From UBA1845 sp002338715 (GTDB lineage: Bacteria; Planctomycetota; Phycisphaerae; UBA1845), in the NCBI GenBank assembly GCA_035344155.1, contig DAORAL010000013.1:60464-124463 (forward strand): a stretch of DNA of 64,000 nucleotides, given 5' to 3'. Shown here in pieces: positions 17,686 to 28,294 of this stretch (position 1 is its first letter; the number at the start of each line of letters is the position of its first letter). A program made the translations under genes and the position numbers. Under the pieces are notes generated by a model that saw only the letters and a program-made list of their open reading frames with translations, was not told where the DNA came from and did no database searches.

Positions 17686-20551
17686 TCCGGGCCGTACCAT
17701 CGCCATTGTCCTCGCGGTAATGCTCGGCGTCGGTACCGTCGTCGCGGTGTCGAGCCTCTATTCCTCCGTCGAAGCCACCATCGCCGAGCAGGTTGTCGAC
17801 AATTGGCTTGGTCATAGCCACGTCAGCATCCAATCACCCAGCGGACATTGGGGTAGTATCGACGAGGGAATCGCCGCACAGATCGCGAAGCTCGACGGCG
17901 TGGTCCGCGTTACATCACGTTACAAAACGAGGATGCATCTGGTTACTCCGGTCGATGCGCCCACTCCCGGCGAAGAAATCGACCTGACCCACGCCCGCAA
18001 GGATCCGATCGACGTCGTGGGCATCGATCCAGCCAACGAAGCACAGTTCCGCAAGCAAAAGGACATGATCGGTGAGGGCATCCAACCCACCGATCGCGAT
18101 GTGATCGTACTCGAATCCCGGCTGGCGTCGGATTTGAACATCAAGTTGGGCGACACCGTTTACGTCGAAGGTTTGATCAACGATCCGGTTCGCCCGGTGA
18201 AAGTCTGCGGCATCGTTTCCGGTCGCCGGGTGGCGTTTTTTCAAAAGCCTTCCGTTTATATGAACTTGCGCGACGTGCAGGAGATGCGTCATGAGAAGAA
18301 CCGCGTTTCGGTGATCGACTGCATCGTCGCCAACGACACACCGGAATACATCGCAGAAAAAGCCGAGGAAATCCGCAACCTTATCCGCCAACAAGGTCAA
18401 GGCTACCTCGTCACAACCGCCGGCGCAAAGGTCAATCAACTCCGTGAAGCCCGCAACGTGTCTCATCTGATGTTGCTCCTGTACACGTTTATCACGCTCC
18501 TTACGTCATTCTTCATCATCATCACGACGATGAGCATGGGAATGATGCAGCGGATTCGCATCCTCGGCACCATCCGCTGTCTCGGTATGACGCGTAAGCA
18601 ACTTGCTGCGCTCGTCTATGCCGAAGTAGTGCCACTTGGTGTCATCGGCGCCATCCTCGGCGTGCCCTGCGGCATGCTCATGACCAACGCTGCGGTCGCC
18701 TGGGTTCCGCACGTTGAAGACATCATCCACTCAGTGCGATTTGGAATGTGGGGCATTTGTGTTGGTGTCATCGGCGGGTTGATCACGACCATCCTCGGCG
18801 CCACCGCCCTGCTTTCGCAAGGGGCGATGGTCTCGCCATTGGAAGCCGTTAATTCCCAAGCCAAACCTCAGCGACATCGCACCATCGTGATCGCAGCGCT
18901 GGCCGGCGTCGTTCTCATCGGGCTATTCCACCTGATGATCGAAACCGTCGAGCCCGCGCATTGGCTGAAACCGATCACCTTATTTGCCGGAACGGCGCTG
19001 CATTACGGCGGTTACATGTTGCTGGCGCCCGCATTGGTATTGGTGGTTGGCCGGCTTGCTTTGCTGATCGCTGCCCCTCTGCTTGGCGTCGATCGCAGGT
19101 TGGCCGCGGACCAGATTGCCCGGGAGCCGTGGCGGGCTGCGGGTGTCTGCTGGACGCTGATGGTCGGTTTGTCGATGGTGGTCTATGTGCTTATGCGCGG
19201 GGAAAGCATCGTCTACGCGTGGGACTTTCCCACCAAACTCGCCGGCACGTTCGTTTGGACCAGCGACCCCATCGAAGCCGACCTGCTCAAAGAAGTTGAA
19301 CACATCAAGGGCGTCTCCGAAACGACGCCGCTTAACGACGTCCCGTGTCGAATTCAGTCGCGACATACGTCACTGCTGAGCCTGCTCAAGTCGGAAAGCG
19401 TCTTTGCTGCCGGCGATCCCGACACGTTCCTTTCGATGGCCAAGCTGGAGTTTCTTCAGGGCGATGCGGATGACGCCCGCGAAAAACTCATGCGCGGCGG
19501 GTATATTCTCCTGCCACCCGAAGCGTCGCATTCGTTTGGATACAACCTCGGCGACAAGGTCCCCGTCACGATCGCCAACAAAACCGTCGACTTTGAGGTT
19601 GCCGGCGTCGTGCGATCGCCCGCGATGGATATCGCCGTTCAATACTTCCAAGCCGACAGCTACATGATGCTCGCGTCGAGCAGTTCGGTATTGGGCACGC
19701 TCGACGACCTTCGCAAGAATTTCGGTATCGACACGTTGACGATGTTCATGATGAACATCGATCTCGAAACGTCGCCAACGCCCAAGGCATTTGAAGCAAC
19801 ATCGGTCCCGCCTGAATCGCGCACGTGGTGGTGGGAACGCATCGACCAATGGCTGCCCTTGCTTCCGCTTGATGAAGGCGAACTCGACGTGCTGCGCAAA
19901 GAGATTGCGGAGATGGGCGATCAAGATCGCGTGTATTGGGGACCAGCCCTTCGACAGTTGTATCGCGAGCACGTTGCAGCGATCGATTTTCTCTGCGATC
20001 AATGGGTCGAACTGACGCCAGCCGCTCGTTGGGAAATCTATCGCGAACGCATCGTGCTGGAACAGGTCAAGGGTTTGATCAAGCGGCCTTTCGCACAAAC
20101 CGGAACGCTGCGCCGCATCAAACAAGAGATCGATCGCGACATCCGCAACGCCACGATCGCCATCTCAGCCGTTCCGATGATCTCGCTTCTCGTCGCGACG
20201 TTGGGGGTTGCCAACCTGATGATGGTCAGCGTCACCAGCCGCTCGCAGCAGATCGCGGTTCTTCGTTCGGTCGGCGCAACGCAATCGCTGATCGCTCGGT
20301 TGGTGTTGGTTGAGGCGCTCGTCCTGGGGCTGCTCGGTTCGCTGATCGGTGTCGGCCTCGGATTGCACGCGGCATACGGGGGGAACATTCTGATCACGCG
20401 GCTACTCGGAATCGAAATTCCGTGGGTGGTTCCAATCGGACGGGTAATGTTCGGAGTGGGCGTGACCTGGCTGGTCTGCCTGGTCGCGGGCATTCGACCG
20501 GCACTTCGAGCCGCCCGCAGCAACGTGATTTCGGCGATGTCGACGACCTAG
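17642..20551 (+). CDS. FtsX/MacB-type ABC transporter permease
   Basis: A 969-aa membrane protein that pairs with the overlapping ATPase. It has an N-terminal helix at about 20-40 followed by a MacB-like periplasmic domain. A first FtsX-type block of helices follows at about 275-405, with more helices near 415-520. A second large periplasmic region spans about 530-830, and a final FtsX block of three helices lies at about 835-960 (MISLLVATLGVANLMMVSVT onward). The two FtsX modules in one chain resemble a duplicated or fused LolC/LolE arrangement rather than the half-size MacB. GAGGAACCTGG precedes ATG 17642 inside the ATPase gene. Confidence 0.85.
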   Translation: MRHWLQLATRNWRANPGRTIAIVLAVMLGVGTVVAVSSLYSSVEATIAEQVVDNWLGHSHVSIQSPSGHWGSIDEGIAAQIAKLDGVVRVTSRYKTRMHLVTPVDAPTPGEEIDLTHARKDPIDVVGIDPANEAQFRKQKDMIGEGIQPTDRDVIVLESRLASDLNIKLGDTVYVEGLINDPVRPVKVCGIVSGRRVAFFQKPSVYMNLRDVQEMRHEKNRVSVIDCIVANDTPEYIAEKAEEIRNLIRQQGQGYLVTTAGAKVNQLREARNVSHLMLLLYTFITLLTSFFIIITTMSMGMMQRIRILGTIRCLGMTRKQLAALVYAEVVPLGVIGAILGVPCGMLMTNAAVAWVPHVEDIIHSVRFGMWGICVGVIGGLITTILGATALLSQGAMVSPLEAVNSQAKPQRHRTIVIAALAGVVLIGLFHLMIETVEPAHWLKPITLFAGTALHYGGYMLLAPALVLVVGRLALLIAAPLLGVDRRLAADQIAREPWRAAGVCWTLMVGLSMVVYVLMRGESIVYAWDFPTKLAGTFVWTSDPIEADLLKEVEHIKGVSETTPLNDVPCRIQSRHTSLLSLLKSESVFAAGDPDTFLSMAKLEFLQGDADDAREKLMRGGYILLPPEASHSFGYNLGDKVPVTIANKTVDFEVAGVVRSPAMDIAVQYFQADSYMMLASSSSVLGTLDDLRKNFGIDTLTMFMMNIDLETSPTPKAFEATSVPPESRTWWWERIDQWLPLLPLDEGELDVLRKEIAEMGDQDRVYWGPALRQLYREHVAAIDFLCDQWVELTPAARWEIYRERIVLEQVKGLIKRPFAQTGTLRRIKQEIDRDIRNATIAISAVPMISLLVATLGVANLMMVSVTSRSQQIAVLRSVGATQSLIARLVLVEALVLGLLGSLIGVGLGLHAAYGGNILITRLLGIEIPWVVPIGRVMFGVGVTWLVCLVAGIRPALRAARSNVISAMSTT

Positions 20552-20713
20552 CGTAACCTATGCATTAACATGATGTTAGGCGAATCCGCCGCCGCGCGTA
20601 CCCGACTGGGTTGATCCATTTTTCAATCGCTTCAAACTCCCGCGAATAACTGACCTTTGAACCCGAATTAAAAGGTGAATACGTTGGGTTTGTTTTGACT
20701 CGAGGATTCGTCC

Positions 20714-22294
20714 ATGTTTCGCGGATTATTACATGCCAGGCTCAAAGCGGCTGACCAGGCGATCGCCTCTGGACGCCTCGACGACGCCCTGCGCATCACA
20801 TCCGAAGCGGAAATCTCCGCCCACGCCAAGGGCGCTAAGTTGCGGGCTCGATTGGCTGAGGCTTTCATCGAACGCGCTCGCGAGCACTATCGAGCCGACC
20901 GCTTCACCGAAGCGTTTCTCGCGCTGGGAAAAGCCGACCGCTGCGATGGTTCGCCGGAAAAAATCGACGAGCTGCGCAAGCAGGTTGCAGCCGTCGCGGA
21001 TGAGGTTTCACGTCAACGCACCGAACGACGTCACCAGGTCGAGTTGGCCAAGCATCGCATCCACGCCGGATCGCTGGCAGCCGGTCGTCGCATTCTCGAA
21101 AACGCGCCGGAAGGCGAAGAAGAATTCGACCAGTTGAAGCGTGAGTTGGAGTCGCGCGAAAAGCGCGGTGCGGAACTGTTGGCCCAAGCAAAGAAACGCT
21201 ACTCGGAAAAGCAGCTCGGAGCGGCTATTGATCGGCTGATTCGTTCGCGCAAGATCAATGCCCACGATGAAGCAGCGATCCAGTTGGAGCGTAACATCGT
21301 GGCCACCGTGATCAAAGATGCGCGAAGTGCCCTCGTTGAAGGACGCCTGGCGCAGATGAAACACGACCTGGACCTGCTCGATCCGCTGGAATCGGCGCAA
21401 GCAGCGAAGCGTGAACTGGCCGAGTGCCTCACCTTGGCACAGCGTGCATCGCGTGCCCTGCAAACAAGCGACTTTGACGAAGCCCGTCGATTGACGCAGC
21501 GACTCGCGACGCTGTTTCCGCAGGCCAAATGGACCAAGCGAGCGATCGACCTGCTCGTCAAGGTGGATGAGAACCTGCTCCAACTCGGCAGCGGACCCCT
21601 TGGCGATTTCAACTCGAACGCGCTGGCCAATACCGTGGCTGTCCCTGCCGATGTGCGGCAGCAGCAAAACGCGTTGGCTGATACGATCGGCGTGGACGCG
21701 CGAAACGCGGTGTCGTCATCGCTCGCAGCGCTGCATCTGCTGGTCGACGGTGGTGGAAGCTATTTGATTCTGCGCGATTCGCACGCGACGATCGGGCGAG
21801 CGGCTTCTAACGACCCGGCACAGATTCCGATCTTCTCCGACCTGGGCGAGCGTCACGCGGAAATCGCCCGCGTCGAAGACGATTACTTTCTGATGAGTCC
21901 GCACGAAGTGGAAATCGGCGGCCGACGCGGTCGCCAGCAATTATTGCGCGACGGTGATCGCGTGGTGCTGGCGCGTCGGGCGAAGTTCACGTTTCGTCTG
22001 CCGAGTCGCCGCAGCAGCAGCGCCCTGCTCGATATCAGCGACACGACGAAGATCCCCAACGACGTGCGCAACGTGATCCTAATGCGGGATACGGTGATGA
22101 TGGGCGCTGGCTCGTCCAATCACGTCGTCTGTCCGGGGCAGTGCGCCAACCTGATTCTGTTTGAACGCGGTGGCGGCCTGTGGGTGCGCGGCATGGGACG
22201 AAACGAACCCGCGAGTGCGGTGGAATTGGGAACACCCCAGGAGATTTCGGGGATCAGCTTCACGATTCAACCGTGGACGACGCGAACGATATAA
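20714..22294 (+). CDS. FHA-domain protein with helical-repeat N-terminus
   Basis: A 526-aa predicted cytoplasmic protein. Residues 1-290 are helical and Ala/Arg/Glu-rich with repeated RLDDALR-like and RFTEAFLALGKAD-like units suggestive of TPR-type repeats. A linker follows. From about 345 to 430 there is an FHA-like phosphothreonine-binding fold: the family Gly-Arg in ATIGRAASND, and GERHAEIARVEDDYFL in place of the usual SxxHAxI stretch. The last 100 residues look like a further FHA-like beta region. GAGG precedes the ATG. A Ser/Thr kinase gene begins 72 bp downstream, so this is a likely phospho-reader or substrate of that kinase. Exact function unknown. Confidence 0.75.
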   Translation: MFRGLLHARLKAADQAIASGRLDDALRITSEAEISAHAKGAKLRARLAEAFIERAREHYRADRFTEAFLALGKADRCDGSPEKIDELRKQVAAVADEVSRQRTERRHQVELAKHRIHAGSLAAGRRILENAPEGEEEFDQLKRELESREKRGAELLAQAKKRYSEKQLGAAIDRLIRSRKINAHDEAAIQLERNIVATVIKDARSALVEGRLAQMKHDLDLLDPLESAQAAKRELAECLTLAQRASRALQTSDFDEARRLTQRLATLFPQAKWTKRAIDLLVKVDENLLQLGSGPLGDFNSNALANTVAVPADVRQQQNALADTIGVDARNAVSSSLAALHLLVDGGGSYLILRDSHATIGRAASNDPAQIPIFSDLGERHAEIARVEDDYFLMSPHEVEIGGRRGRQQLLRDGDRVVLARRAKFTFRLPSRRSSSALLDISDTTKIPNDVRNVILMRDTVMMGAGSSNHVVCPGQCANLILFERGGGLWVRGMGRNEPASAVELGTPQEISGISFTIQPWTTRTI

Positions 22295-22366
22295 GAATGT
22301 CGCAGGCAACAACGTCGGTGGATGTGGTAGACTTGGACTGAAGACACGTAGACGGGAAGGCAACTC

Positions 22367-24787
22367 GTGGCATATACCTTCAAACATGGTGATCGACCGC
22401 TGGAAGGATTCGCGATCCAGCGTGCAGTCGGACGCGGCGGGTTCGGTGAAGTCTATTACGCCGTCAGCGATGGTGGCAGAGAAGTCGCCCTCAAATACCT
22501 CCGCGAAAATCCGCAGGTCGAACTGCGCGGCGTCGCCCACTGCATCAACCTCAAGAGCCCGCACCTCGTTTCCATCTTTGACGTCAAGAAGAACGACGAC
22601 GGCGATTATTTTGTCATCATGGAGTACGTCTCGGGTCCGTCGCTTCGCGATTTGCTGATCGCGGAACCCAACGGCATCGGACCGCAGAAGGCGGCTTACT
22701 TCGTTCGGGAAATCGCCAAAGGGCTTGGATACCTGCACGATCGCGGCATCGTTCATCGCGACCTCAAACCCGGCAACATTTTTTATGATGAGGGCTACGT
22801 CAAGATCGGCGACTATGGCCTCAGCAAGTTCATCTCCGTGTCGCGACACAGCGCTCAAACCGCGAGCGTCGGCACCGTGCATTACATGGCCCCCGAAGTT
22901 GGTTCGGGCAGTTACACGCGCGGGATCGATATCTACGCGTTGGGCGTGATGCTTTACGAAATGCTGCTTGGTAAGGTTCCGTTTGAAGGCAGCAGCATGG
23001 GCGAGGTGTTGATGAAGCATCTCACCGAACAACCCGAGGTGGACAACCTCCCGCAACCGTTCGGCAGGATCATCCACAAAGCGCTGCAAAAAGACCCGAA
23101 GGACCGCTATCAAAGCGTGTACGAATTGATCGATGACCTGATGGAAGTCGATGATGTGCGCACGTCATTGGCCGGCTTCAATCCTGTCAGCCTCAGTGGC
23201 GCGACCCGACGCTTGCCGGTTGGTGATGACTCGCCCGCCCCCTCGCCGAATCCGTCACCGCGGCAAATCCCGGTGGCGCGCCCGCAACGTGGGCCGGTGT
23301 TCAGTCTCGATGCCGGAAGCCTTCCACCTGAAATGGTCAAACGCGTTCAGCGCACGAGCAGCAAGGTCGAAAAACGCATGCGCAAGCTGGATTCCAAACA
23401 TGGAATCAAGCATCCACCTGCCCCGCAAGTGGAGACGCCCAAAGTCATCAGACCGCATTTGTCTTCCGATGCGCCGGCGACAAAACGCGAGTTTTTGCAG
23501 CGGGCATTGTTGGCGCTGTTGATGGCCGTCTGCCTCGGATTCGGCGTAGCGATGGTCAACGACATGGGGGAAGCCGGTTACGTTTCGTCGATCCTGATGA
23601 TTGTCGGCATGTCGGGCGGCTTGGCGATTGGCGTCCGGGCGTTGGCGAGGGCATCGAGAAATCGAATGCAACCCCGATGGGTTGAGAAGATTTTTCTGGC
23701 GGTTCCGGTGCTGATATTAGCCGGACTTGGCGCGGCGCCCCTGACCGATCTCACCAGAAACGACGATCTTGTTTTGGCTGTCGTTGGAGCGATGGTTGCA
23801 TTGGCGTTGGTCGGCAATTGGCGCAAGCGGATCGACTCGGGAGCGCGTGGCAAGCTTTCGATTGGTTACGCCTTTACCGCTGGATTGTTTGCACTGATAG
23901 CCACGGCAATCATGAGCGACGGTTATGAGGACTTCATGTTCTTCGCGGCTGGCGTTGCGGCATCGGTGTCGTTGGTCTTTGAAGCGCTATCGTGGCTGTT
24001 CCCGCTGAAGGACTGGATGGCAGGCGTTACGCCGGGATTGACTGGTACCAACGATGGCGGGCGACAGAATGCGCCAAGTTCAAATGACGGTGTGGAGTGG
24101 GAACCGCAGAATCAAAGGTCGCTTGAGACGGTCGCACATCCGAATCGATTTGCGGATCCGGAAGATTCGGGCATCCACCGCGCGATGCATGACGACGGAA
24201 ATCTTCTTGAGCCCGCATCAACGTTTGCAGCGCCGCAACCACCGCTGCGTTGGCCCATCACCCGTGTCTTTGCCGCGTTGCTGGGGTTCGCGTGTTTGGT
24301 TGGATTGGTCTTTGCTACCGTGTACCTGGTGTCGGGTGAGCCGAGCGGAACCGTGGAGCAATCCAACGTCAATGGCGTCATGATTTACAAGTACCCCCGC
24401 CGGTCGCTGAATTCAAACGAGTTCATCCCAACCGCAATGGTAGCGGCTGGCTGCCTGGGCATGATGATGTTCGCATTCCGCAAGGTCAGCCGTCACCGCA
24501 CGCAGGGATTTTACGGTGACACGTTTCGTCCGATCATGATCACACTATTCCTCGTCAGCATGACCTACGGCGCATCGATCCTGATCAGGGGGAACGGTCC
24601 ACATCGTGTTGTGCCTGGTCGCGTCATCTTGATCGTCTCCCTGATCATGTTCATTGTGCTCCTGTTTATCCGCGGACGCCGTTGGCGTGAATCGCATCGG
24701 GCGCACTCTGAAACGCCGCAGCGACGCGATGAATACGATCACGACGCACAGCGTCATGCCGTCCCGCAGCCCAGCGAACAAGCCTAG
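22367..24787 (+). CDS. Membrane Ser/Thr protein kinase
   Basis: An 806-aa PknB-like kinase. The glycine loop is VGRGGFGEVY (21-30), the ATP lysine Lys43 (VALKYL), the catalytic loop HRDLKPGN (130-137), the metal motif DYG (149-151, in place of DFG) and APE at 175-177. The kinase domain ends near residue 265. A Pro-rich basic linker follows to about 375. The C-terminal half has about nine hydrophobic helices in clusters (about 378-560 and 640-775), unusual for a PknB-type kinase, which normally has one helix and an external sensor. Start GTG 22367 has GGGAAGG 6 bases upstream. It follows the FHA gene by 72 bp, probably one operon. Confidence 0.92.
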   Translation: MAYTFKHGDRPLEGFAIQRAVGRGGFGEVYYAVSDGGREVALKYLRENPQVELRGVAHCINLKSPHLVSIFDVKKNDDGDYFVIMEYVSGPSLRDLLIAEPNGIGPQKAAYFVREIAKGLGYLHDRGIVHRDLKPGNIFYDEGYVKIGDYGLSKFISVSRHSAQTASVGTVHYMAPEVGSGSYTRGIDIYALGVMLYEMLLGKVPFEGSSMGEVLMKHLTEQPEVDNLPQPFGRIIHKALQKDPKDRYQSVYELIDDLMEVDDVRTSLAGFNPVSLSGATRRLPVGDDSPAPSPNPSPRQIPVARPQRGPVFSLDAGSLPPEMVKRVQRTSSKVEKRMRKLDSKHGIKHPPAPQVETPKVIRPHLSSDAPATKREFLQRALLALLMAVCLGFGVAMVNDMGEAGYVSSILMIVGMSGGLAIGVRALARASRNRMQPRWVEKIFLAVPVLILAGLGAAPLTDLTRNDDLVLAVVGAMVALALVGNWRKRIDSGARGKLSIGYAFTAGLFALIATAIMSDGYEDFMFFAAGVAASVSLVFEALSWLFPLKDWMAGVTPGLTGTNDGGRQNAPSSNDGVEWEPQNQRSLETVAHPNRFADPEDSGIHRAMHDDGNLLEPASTFAAPQPPLRWPITRVFAALLGFACLVGLVFATVYLVSGEPSGTVEQSNVNGVMIYKYPRRSLNSNEFIPTAMVAAGCLGMMMFAFRKVSRHRTQGFYGDTFRPIMITLFLVSMTYGASILIRGNGPHRVVPGRVILIVSLIMFIVLLFIRGRRWRESHRAHSETPQRRDEYDHDAQRHAVPQPSEQA

Positions 24788-25108
24788 GACAAGCTCCATC
24801 CCGAAGGGGCAGACTATTGGCTGTTTTCCCCGGGAAATTGTTCCAAATTCAACGCTGAAGCAGACGGATGACGGCGCAGAATCGCACGTCCAACTCCCAT
24901 AGCGGGATTTTGAGGAATTTGGAAACCGCATCTCTGCAAAACTCACATGTTGATTGACATTGGACAGCCGCTACACCCCGTTGCCACAGCATGATGCATC
25001 TGTCATAATCGTTCGATTCGGGTGGTGCCTGCCCACGCGCGCACCGTCCGTTGTGGGTGCAAGCCCGGGGGAATCTGTACCATCACCATCGAATCGAGAC
25101 TTCAGGTA

Positions 25109-28100
25109 ATGGCGAAGCTTCACGGCATCTGGGTCCGGTCCAACTTTCACATATGGGGGGAAGTTGCGGCAGTCGATGGCGGCGTTGTCATCGCACCGAC
25201 CAATGGTCAATCGGACGCGCATCCGTTTGCCGTACCGACCGACGAATTGCACGCGGTGGTCGGTGATCTTTCACCGGATGGACTGCTCGCGTCAATTGCT
25301 CACGAAGATTCGCTGCGTCTTTGGCTTCCGCAGGAATTGGGCGTGCCGGTTTCGTCTCAAAAAGCCGCCACACTCGAGGAACATCCGGAGACACATACCG
25401 GACAATCGCTGCGATGTTTTCGCATTCCGTCGCTGCGATTCATGCCGGCAGATGCCATCGACCTGTTGACCTCGCTTTCAACGCCGCTTCCGGATAACTG
25501 CGGTTCGTCGGTACGATATTGGCGGCAGCTTTCCCACTTCCTGGTTGAGATGATCCGCCAGCGACAGTTTTCTCCGCACATTGACGAAGGCGCAAACGAA
25601 TCATACACCGCCCACTGGCGTTTGACGGTTCAAAGCAAGAATTCGCTGGCATGGTTGCAGGAAGTTGCCGACGCCATGCCGCATGTCTGCCGCGCACTGG
25701 ATGGCGTGCACGAGCGCGACCGCGATCCGGCACGGCTTGTCGAAAGCTTCCTGCACATCTGCGCCGACGGCTTGATTCGACGCAGCCTCGTCCAGGATCC
25801 ATTCTTTGATCAGATTCACGAACGCGCCGAACAGGAAGGCACTTGGGATGTGCGCTGGCTTAGTTCGCTCCTGGGCAATGAAGGCGGCCTCGACAGTGAT
25901 GCGGAAGGCCGAACCGAGTTCATCGGACACGCGCGCTCGTGGATCGGCAAGCTCGACAGAGGACGCACACAGATTCCCGCACGGATGTGCTTCGAACTCC
26001 TGGACCCCGCTTACGATGACGACGATCTTGACGAAAACGTGACCGACGCTGAAGACAAACCCTGGAAGATCCGGTATTGGCTCCAGTCGGAAGACGCGCC
26101 AAACACGCTGCAGGATATCGCAGAGGTATGGGCCGACGATTCAAGCACGCCGTCGCTGCTGCGCAACACGCTTCAAGCCCGTCGGGAGGAAATCATCCGG
26201 AACCTGACCCGTGCGGCAGAAGTGTTTGCACCATTCGAAGCGTCGTTGCAGGAACCTCAACCGATCGGTGTTGCACTCAATGCAACGCAGGCCCATGTGT
26301 TTGTTCGCGATGCGGCGACTCTCTTGGAATCGCGTGGGTTTGGTGTGCGCTTACCGGACTGGGCTCGACGGTTCGAGCGCCAGATCGGGTTGCGATTGCA
26401 CGTCGCGCCGGTAAGCGAACAAAGCGAGGCATCGTCGAGTTCCGACAACGTGGGTCGAAGCGGTGTGGGACTATCCAGCATCGTCGATTTCCAATGGCAA
26501 CTGGCGATTGGCGATTCGTCGATCAGCCGCGAAGAGTTCGAACAACTCCGCATGCAGCAATCGCCGTTGGTGCGCTTCCGTGGTGAATGGGTTTACTTTG
26601 ATACCGGCGCTTCAACCAAAGCCGCGCAGTTCCTCGATGCACAGTCCACCGGGCAGATGACGCTGGGCCAAGCCATCCGGATGGCCGGCGGTGCGACCGA
26701 TGACGACATTGACCTGCCCATCTTCGGGCTCGACGCCGAGTCATGGATTGAGCGATTGCTCAATGCCGCGCCCAATGCTGAATTCGAAAAACTCAGTCAA
26801 CCCGAGTACTTCAATGGCACGCTGCGTCCTTACCAGCTTCGTGGATTGGCGTGGTTGAGTTTTATGCAGAAAGCGGGAATCGGCGCATGCCTGGCCGACG
26901 ACATGGGTCTTGGTAAGACGATCCAACTCATCGCCCTGCTGCTTCAGGAACGCCAGAAGAACAATGCCCCCGGACCAACGCTGATCTTCTGCCCGATGTC
27001 GGTGGTCGGAAACTGGAAACGCGAGTTGGAGCGGTTTGCCGGCGAATTGAAAGTGTCGGTTCATCACGGACCCGAACGCCTGACGGGCGACGCATTCATC
27101 AAGAACGCGCAGAAATCCGACGCCATCATCACAACGTACGCGCTGGGACATCGCGATCTGGAAACGCTGCGCAAAGTCATGTGGCATCGCATCGTGCTCG
27201 ACGAAGCCCAGAAAATTAAGAACCCCAGCGCGGCACAGACCATCGCGATTCGATCGCTGCCCAGCACGCACCGCATCGGACTGACCGGTACGCCGCTCGA
27301 AAATCACCTGTCGGAACTGTGGTCAATCATGGAGATGCTCAACCCGGGCATCCTCGGTAATGCGGCCGCTTTCCGTCGGCGCTTCGCCGTTCCGATCGAG
27401 CGGTTGGGTGATTCCAATCGGGCCAAACAGCTCAAAACGATGATCGGTCCGTTCATCTTGCGGCGCATCAAGTCCGATCCGGCGGTGGAGTGCGACCTTC
27501 CCGAGAAGATGGAGATGCGGGTGTTCTGCAACCTCACCGCGGAGCAGGCCAGCCTCTATGAACGCATCGTGGCTGAGACGATGTCCACGGTTGAAGCCAC
27601 CACCGGCATCCGTCGGCGCGGCATCATCCTCGCGTCGCTGACACGGCTTAAGCAGATTTGCAACCACCCGGTTCATTTCCTTGACGATGGAAGCGAACTC
27701 GATTCACGCAGCGGCAAGTGCGAACGATTGATTGATATGCTCGAGGAAGTCATTTCCGAGAACGATCGGGCGCTGGTGTTTACGCAGTTTCGAAAGATGG
27801 GCGACTTGCTCGCGACGTTGATTAAAAAGCGTCTGCGAACGGAGGCGATCTTCCTTCACGGCGGAACGACGTCGAAGAAGCGCGAACAGATGGTTGAGCG
27901 CTTTCAGGACCCCAGCAGCGACGTGCGCATTTTCCTGTTATCATTGAAAGCTGGTGGGCTGGGCATGAACCTCACTGCGGCCAACCATGTGTTTCACTTT
28001 GATCGATGGTGGAACCCAGCCGTCGAAGACCAAGCCACCGACCGCGCCCACCGCATCGGTCAGACCCGACGCGTGCAAGTGCACAAGTTCGTCTGCATGG

Positions 28101-28255
28101 GGACGATTGAAGATCGCATCGACAAGATGTTGACCGAAAAAGTTTCGCTAGCCGACCGGATCGTGGGATCGGGCGACGATTGGATCACAGGTCTGTCAAA
28201 CGAAGATCTGCACGCACACCTGATGCTGTCGCGCGAAATCATCGCCGAGATATAA
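25109..28255 (+). CDS. SNF2-family DEAD/DEAH-like ATPase (RapA/HepA type)
   Basis: A 1048-aa Swi2/Snf2 DNA translocase. Motif I is DDMGLGKT (597-604), motif II DEAQ (698-701) in IVLDEAQKIKNPSAA, motif III LTGTPLEN, motif V region LLSLKAGGLGMNLTAANHV and motif VI DRAHRIGQTRRVQV. The 550-residue N-terminal part, with several acidic patches, matches the layout of bacterial SNF2 proteins that carry an extra N-terminal associated domain. Such proteins remodel protein-DNA complexes, but the substrate is unknown here and no SWIM-domain partner is adjacent. The frame opens at GTG 25022, but the preferred start is ATG 25109 (MAKLHGIW); neither has a strong ribosome site. Confidence 0.92.
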   Translation: MAKLHGIWVRSNFHIWGEVAAVDGGVVIAPTNGQSDAHPFAVPTDELHAVVGDLSPDGLLASIAHEDSLRLWLPQELGVPVSSQKAATLEEHPETHTGQSLRCFRIPSLRFMPADAIDLLTSLSTPLPDNCGSSVRYWRQLSHFLVEMIRQRQFSPHIDEGANESYTAHWRLTVQSKNSLAWLQEVADAMPHVCRALDGVHERDRDPARLVESFLHICADGLIRRSLVQDPFFDQIHERAEQEGTWDVRWLSSLLGNEGGLDSDAEGRTEFIGHARSWIGKLDRGRTQIPARMCFELLDPAYDDDDLDENVTDAEDKPWKIRYWLQSEDAPNTLQDIAEVWADDSSTPSLLRNTLQARREEIIRNLTRAAEVFAPFEASLQEPQPIGVALNATQAHVFVRDAATLLESRGFGVRLPDWARRFERQIGLRLHVAPVSEQSEASSSSDNVGRSGVGLSSIVDFQWQLAIGDSSISREEFEQLRMQQSPLVRFRGEWVYFDTGASTKAAQFLDAQSTGQMTLGQAIRMAGGATDDDIDLPIFGLDAESWIERLLNAAPNAEFEKLSQPEYFNGTLRPYQLRGLAWLSFMQKAGIGACLADDMGLGKTIQLIALLLQERQKNNAPGPTLIFCPMSVVGNWKRELERFAGELKVSVHHGPERLTGDAFIKNAQKSDAIITTYALGHRDLETLRKVMWHRIVLDEAQKIKNPSAAQTIAIRSLPSTHRIGLTGTPLENHLSELWSIMEMLNPGILGNAAAFRRRFAVPIERLGDSNRAKQLKTMIGPFILRRIKSDPAVECDLPEKMEMRVFCNLTAEQASLYERIVAETMSTVEATTGIRRRGIILASLTRLKQICNHPVHFLDDGSELDSRSGKCERLIDMLEEVISENDRALVFTQFRKMGDLLATLIKKRLRTEAIFLHGGTTSKKREQMVERFQDPSSDVRIFLLSLKAGGLGMNLTAANHVFHFDRWWNPAVEDQATDRAHRIGQTRRVQVHKFVCMGTIEDRIDKMLTEKVSLADRIVGSGDDWITGLSNEDLHAHLMLSREIIAEI

Positions 28256-28294
28256 TTGATCTATACCGTGCCGTTGCAAGTTTCACGACACTCT

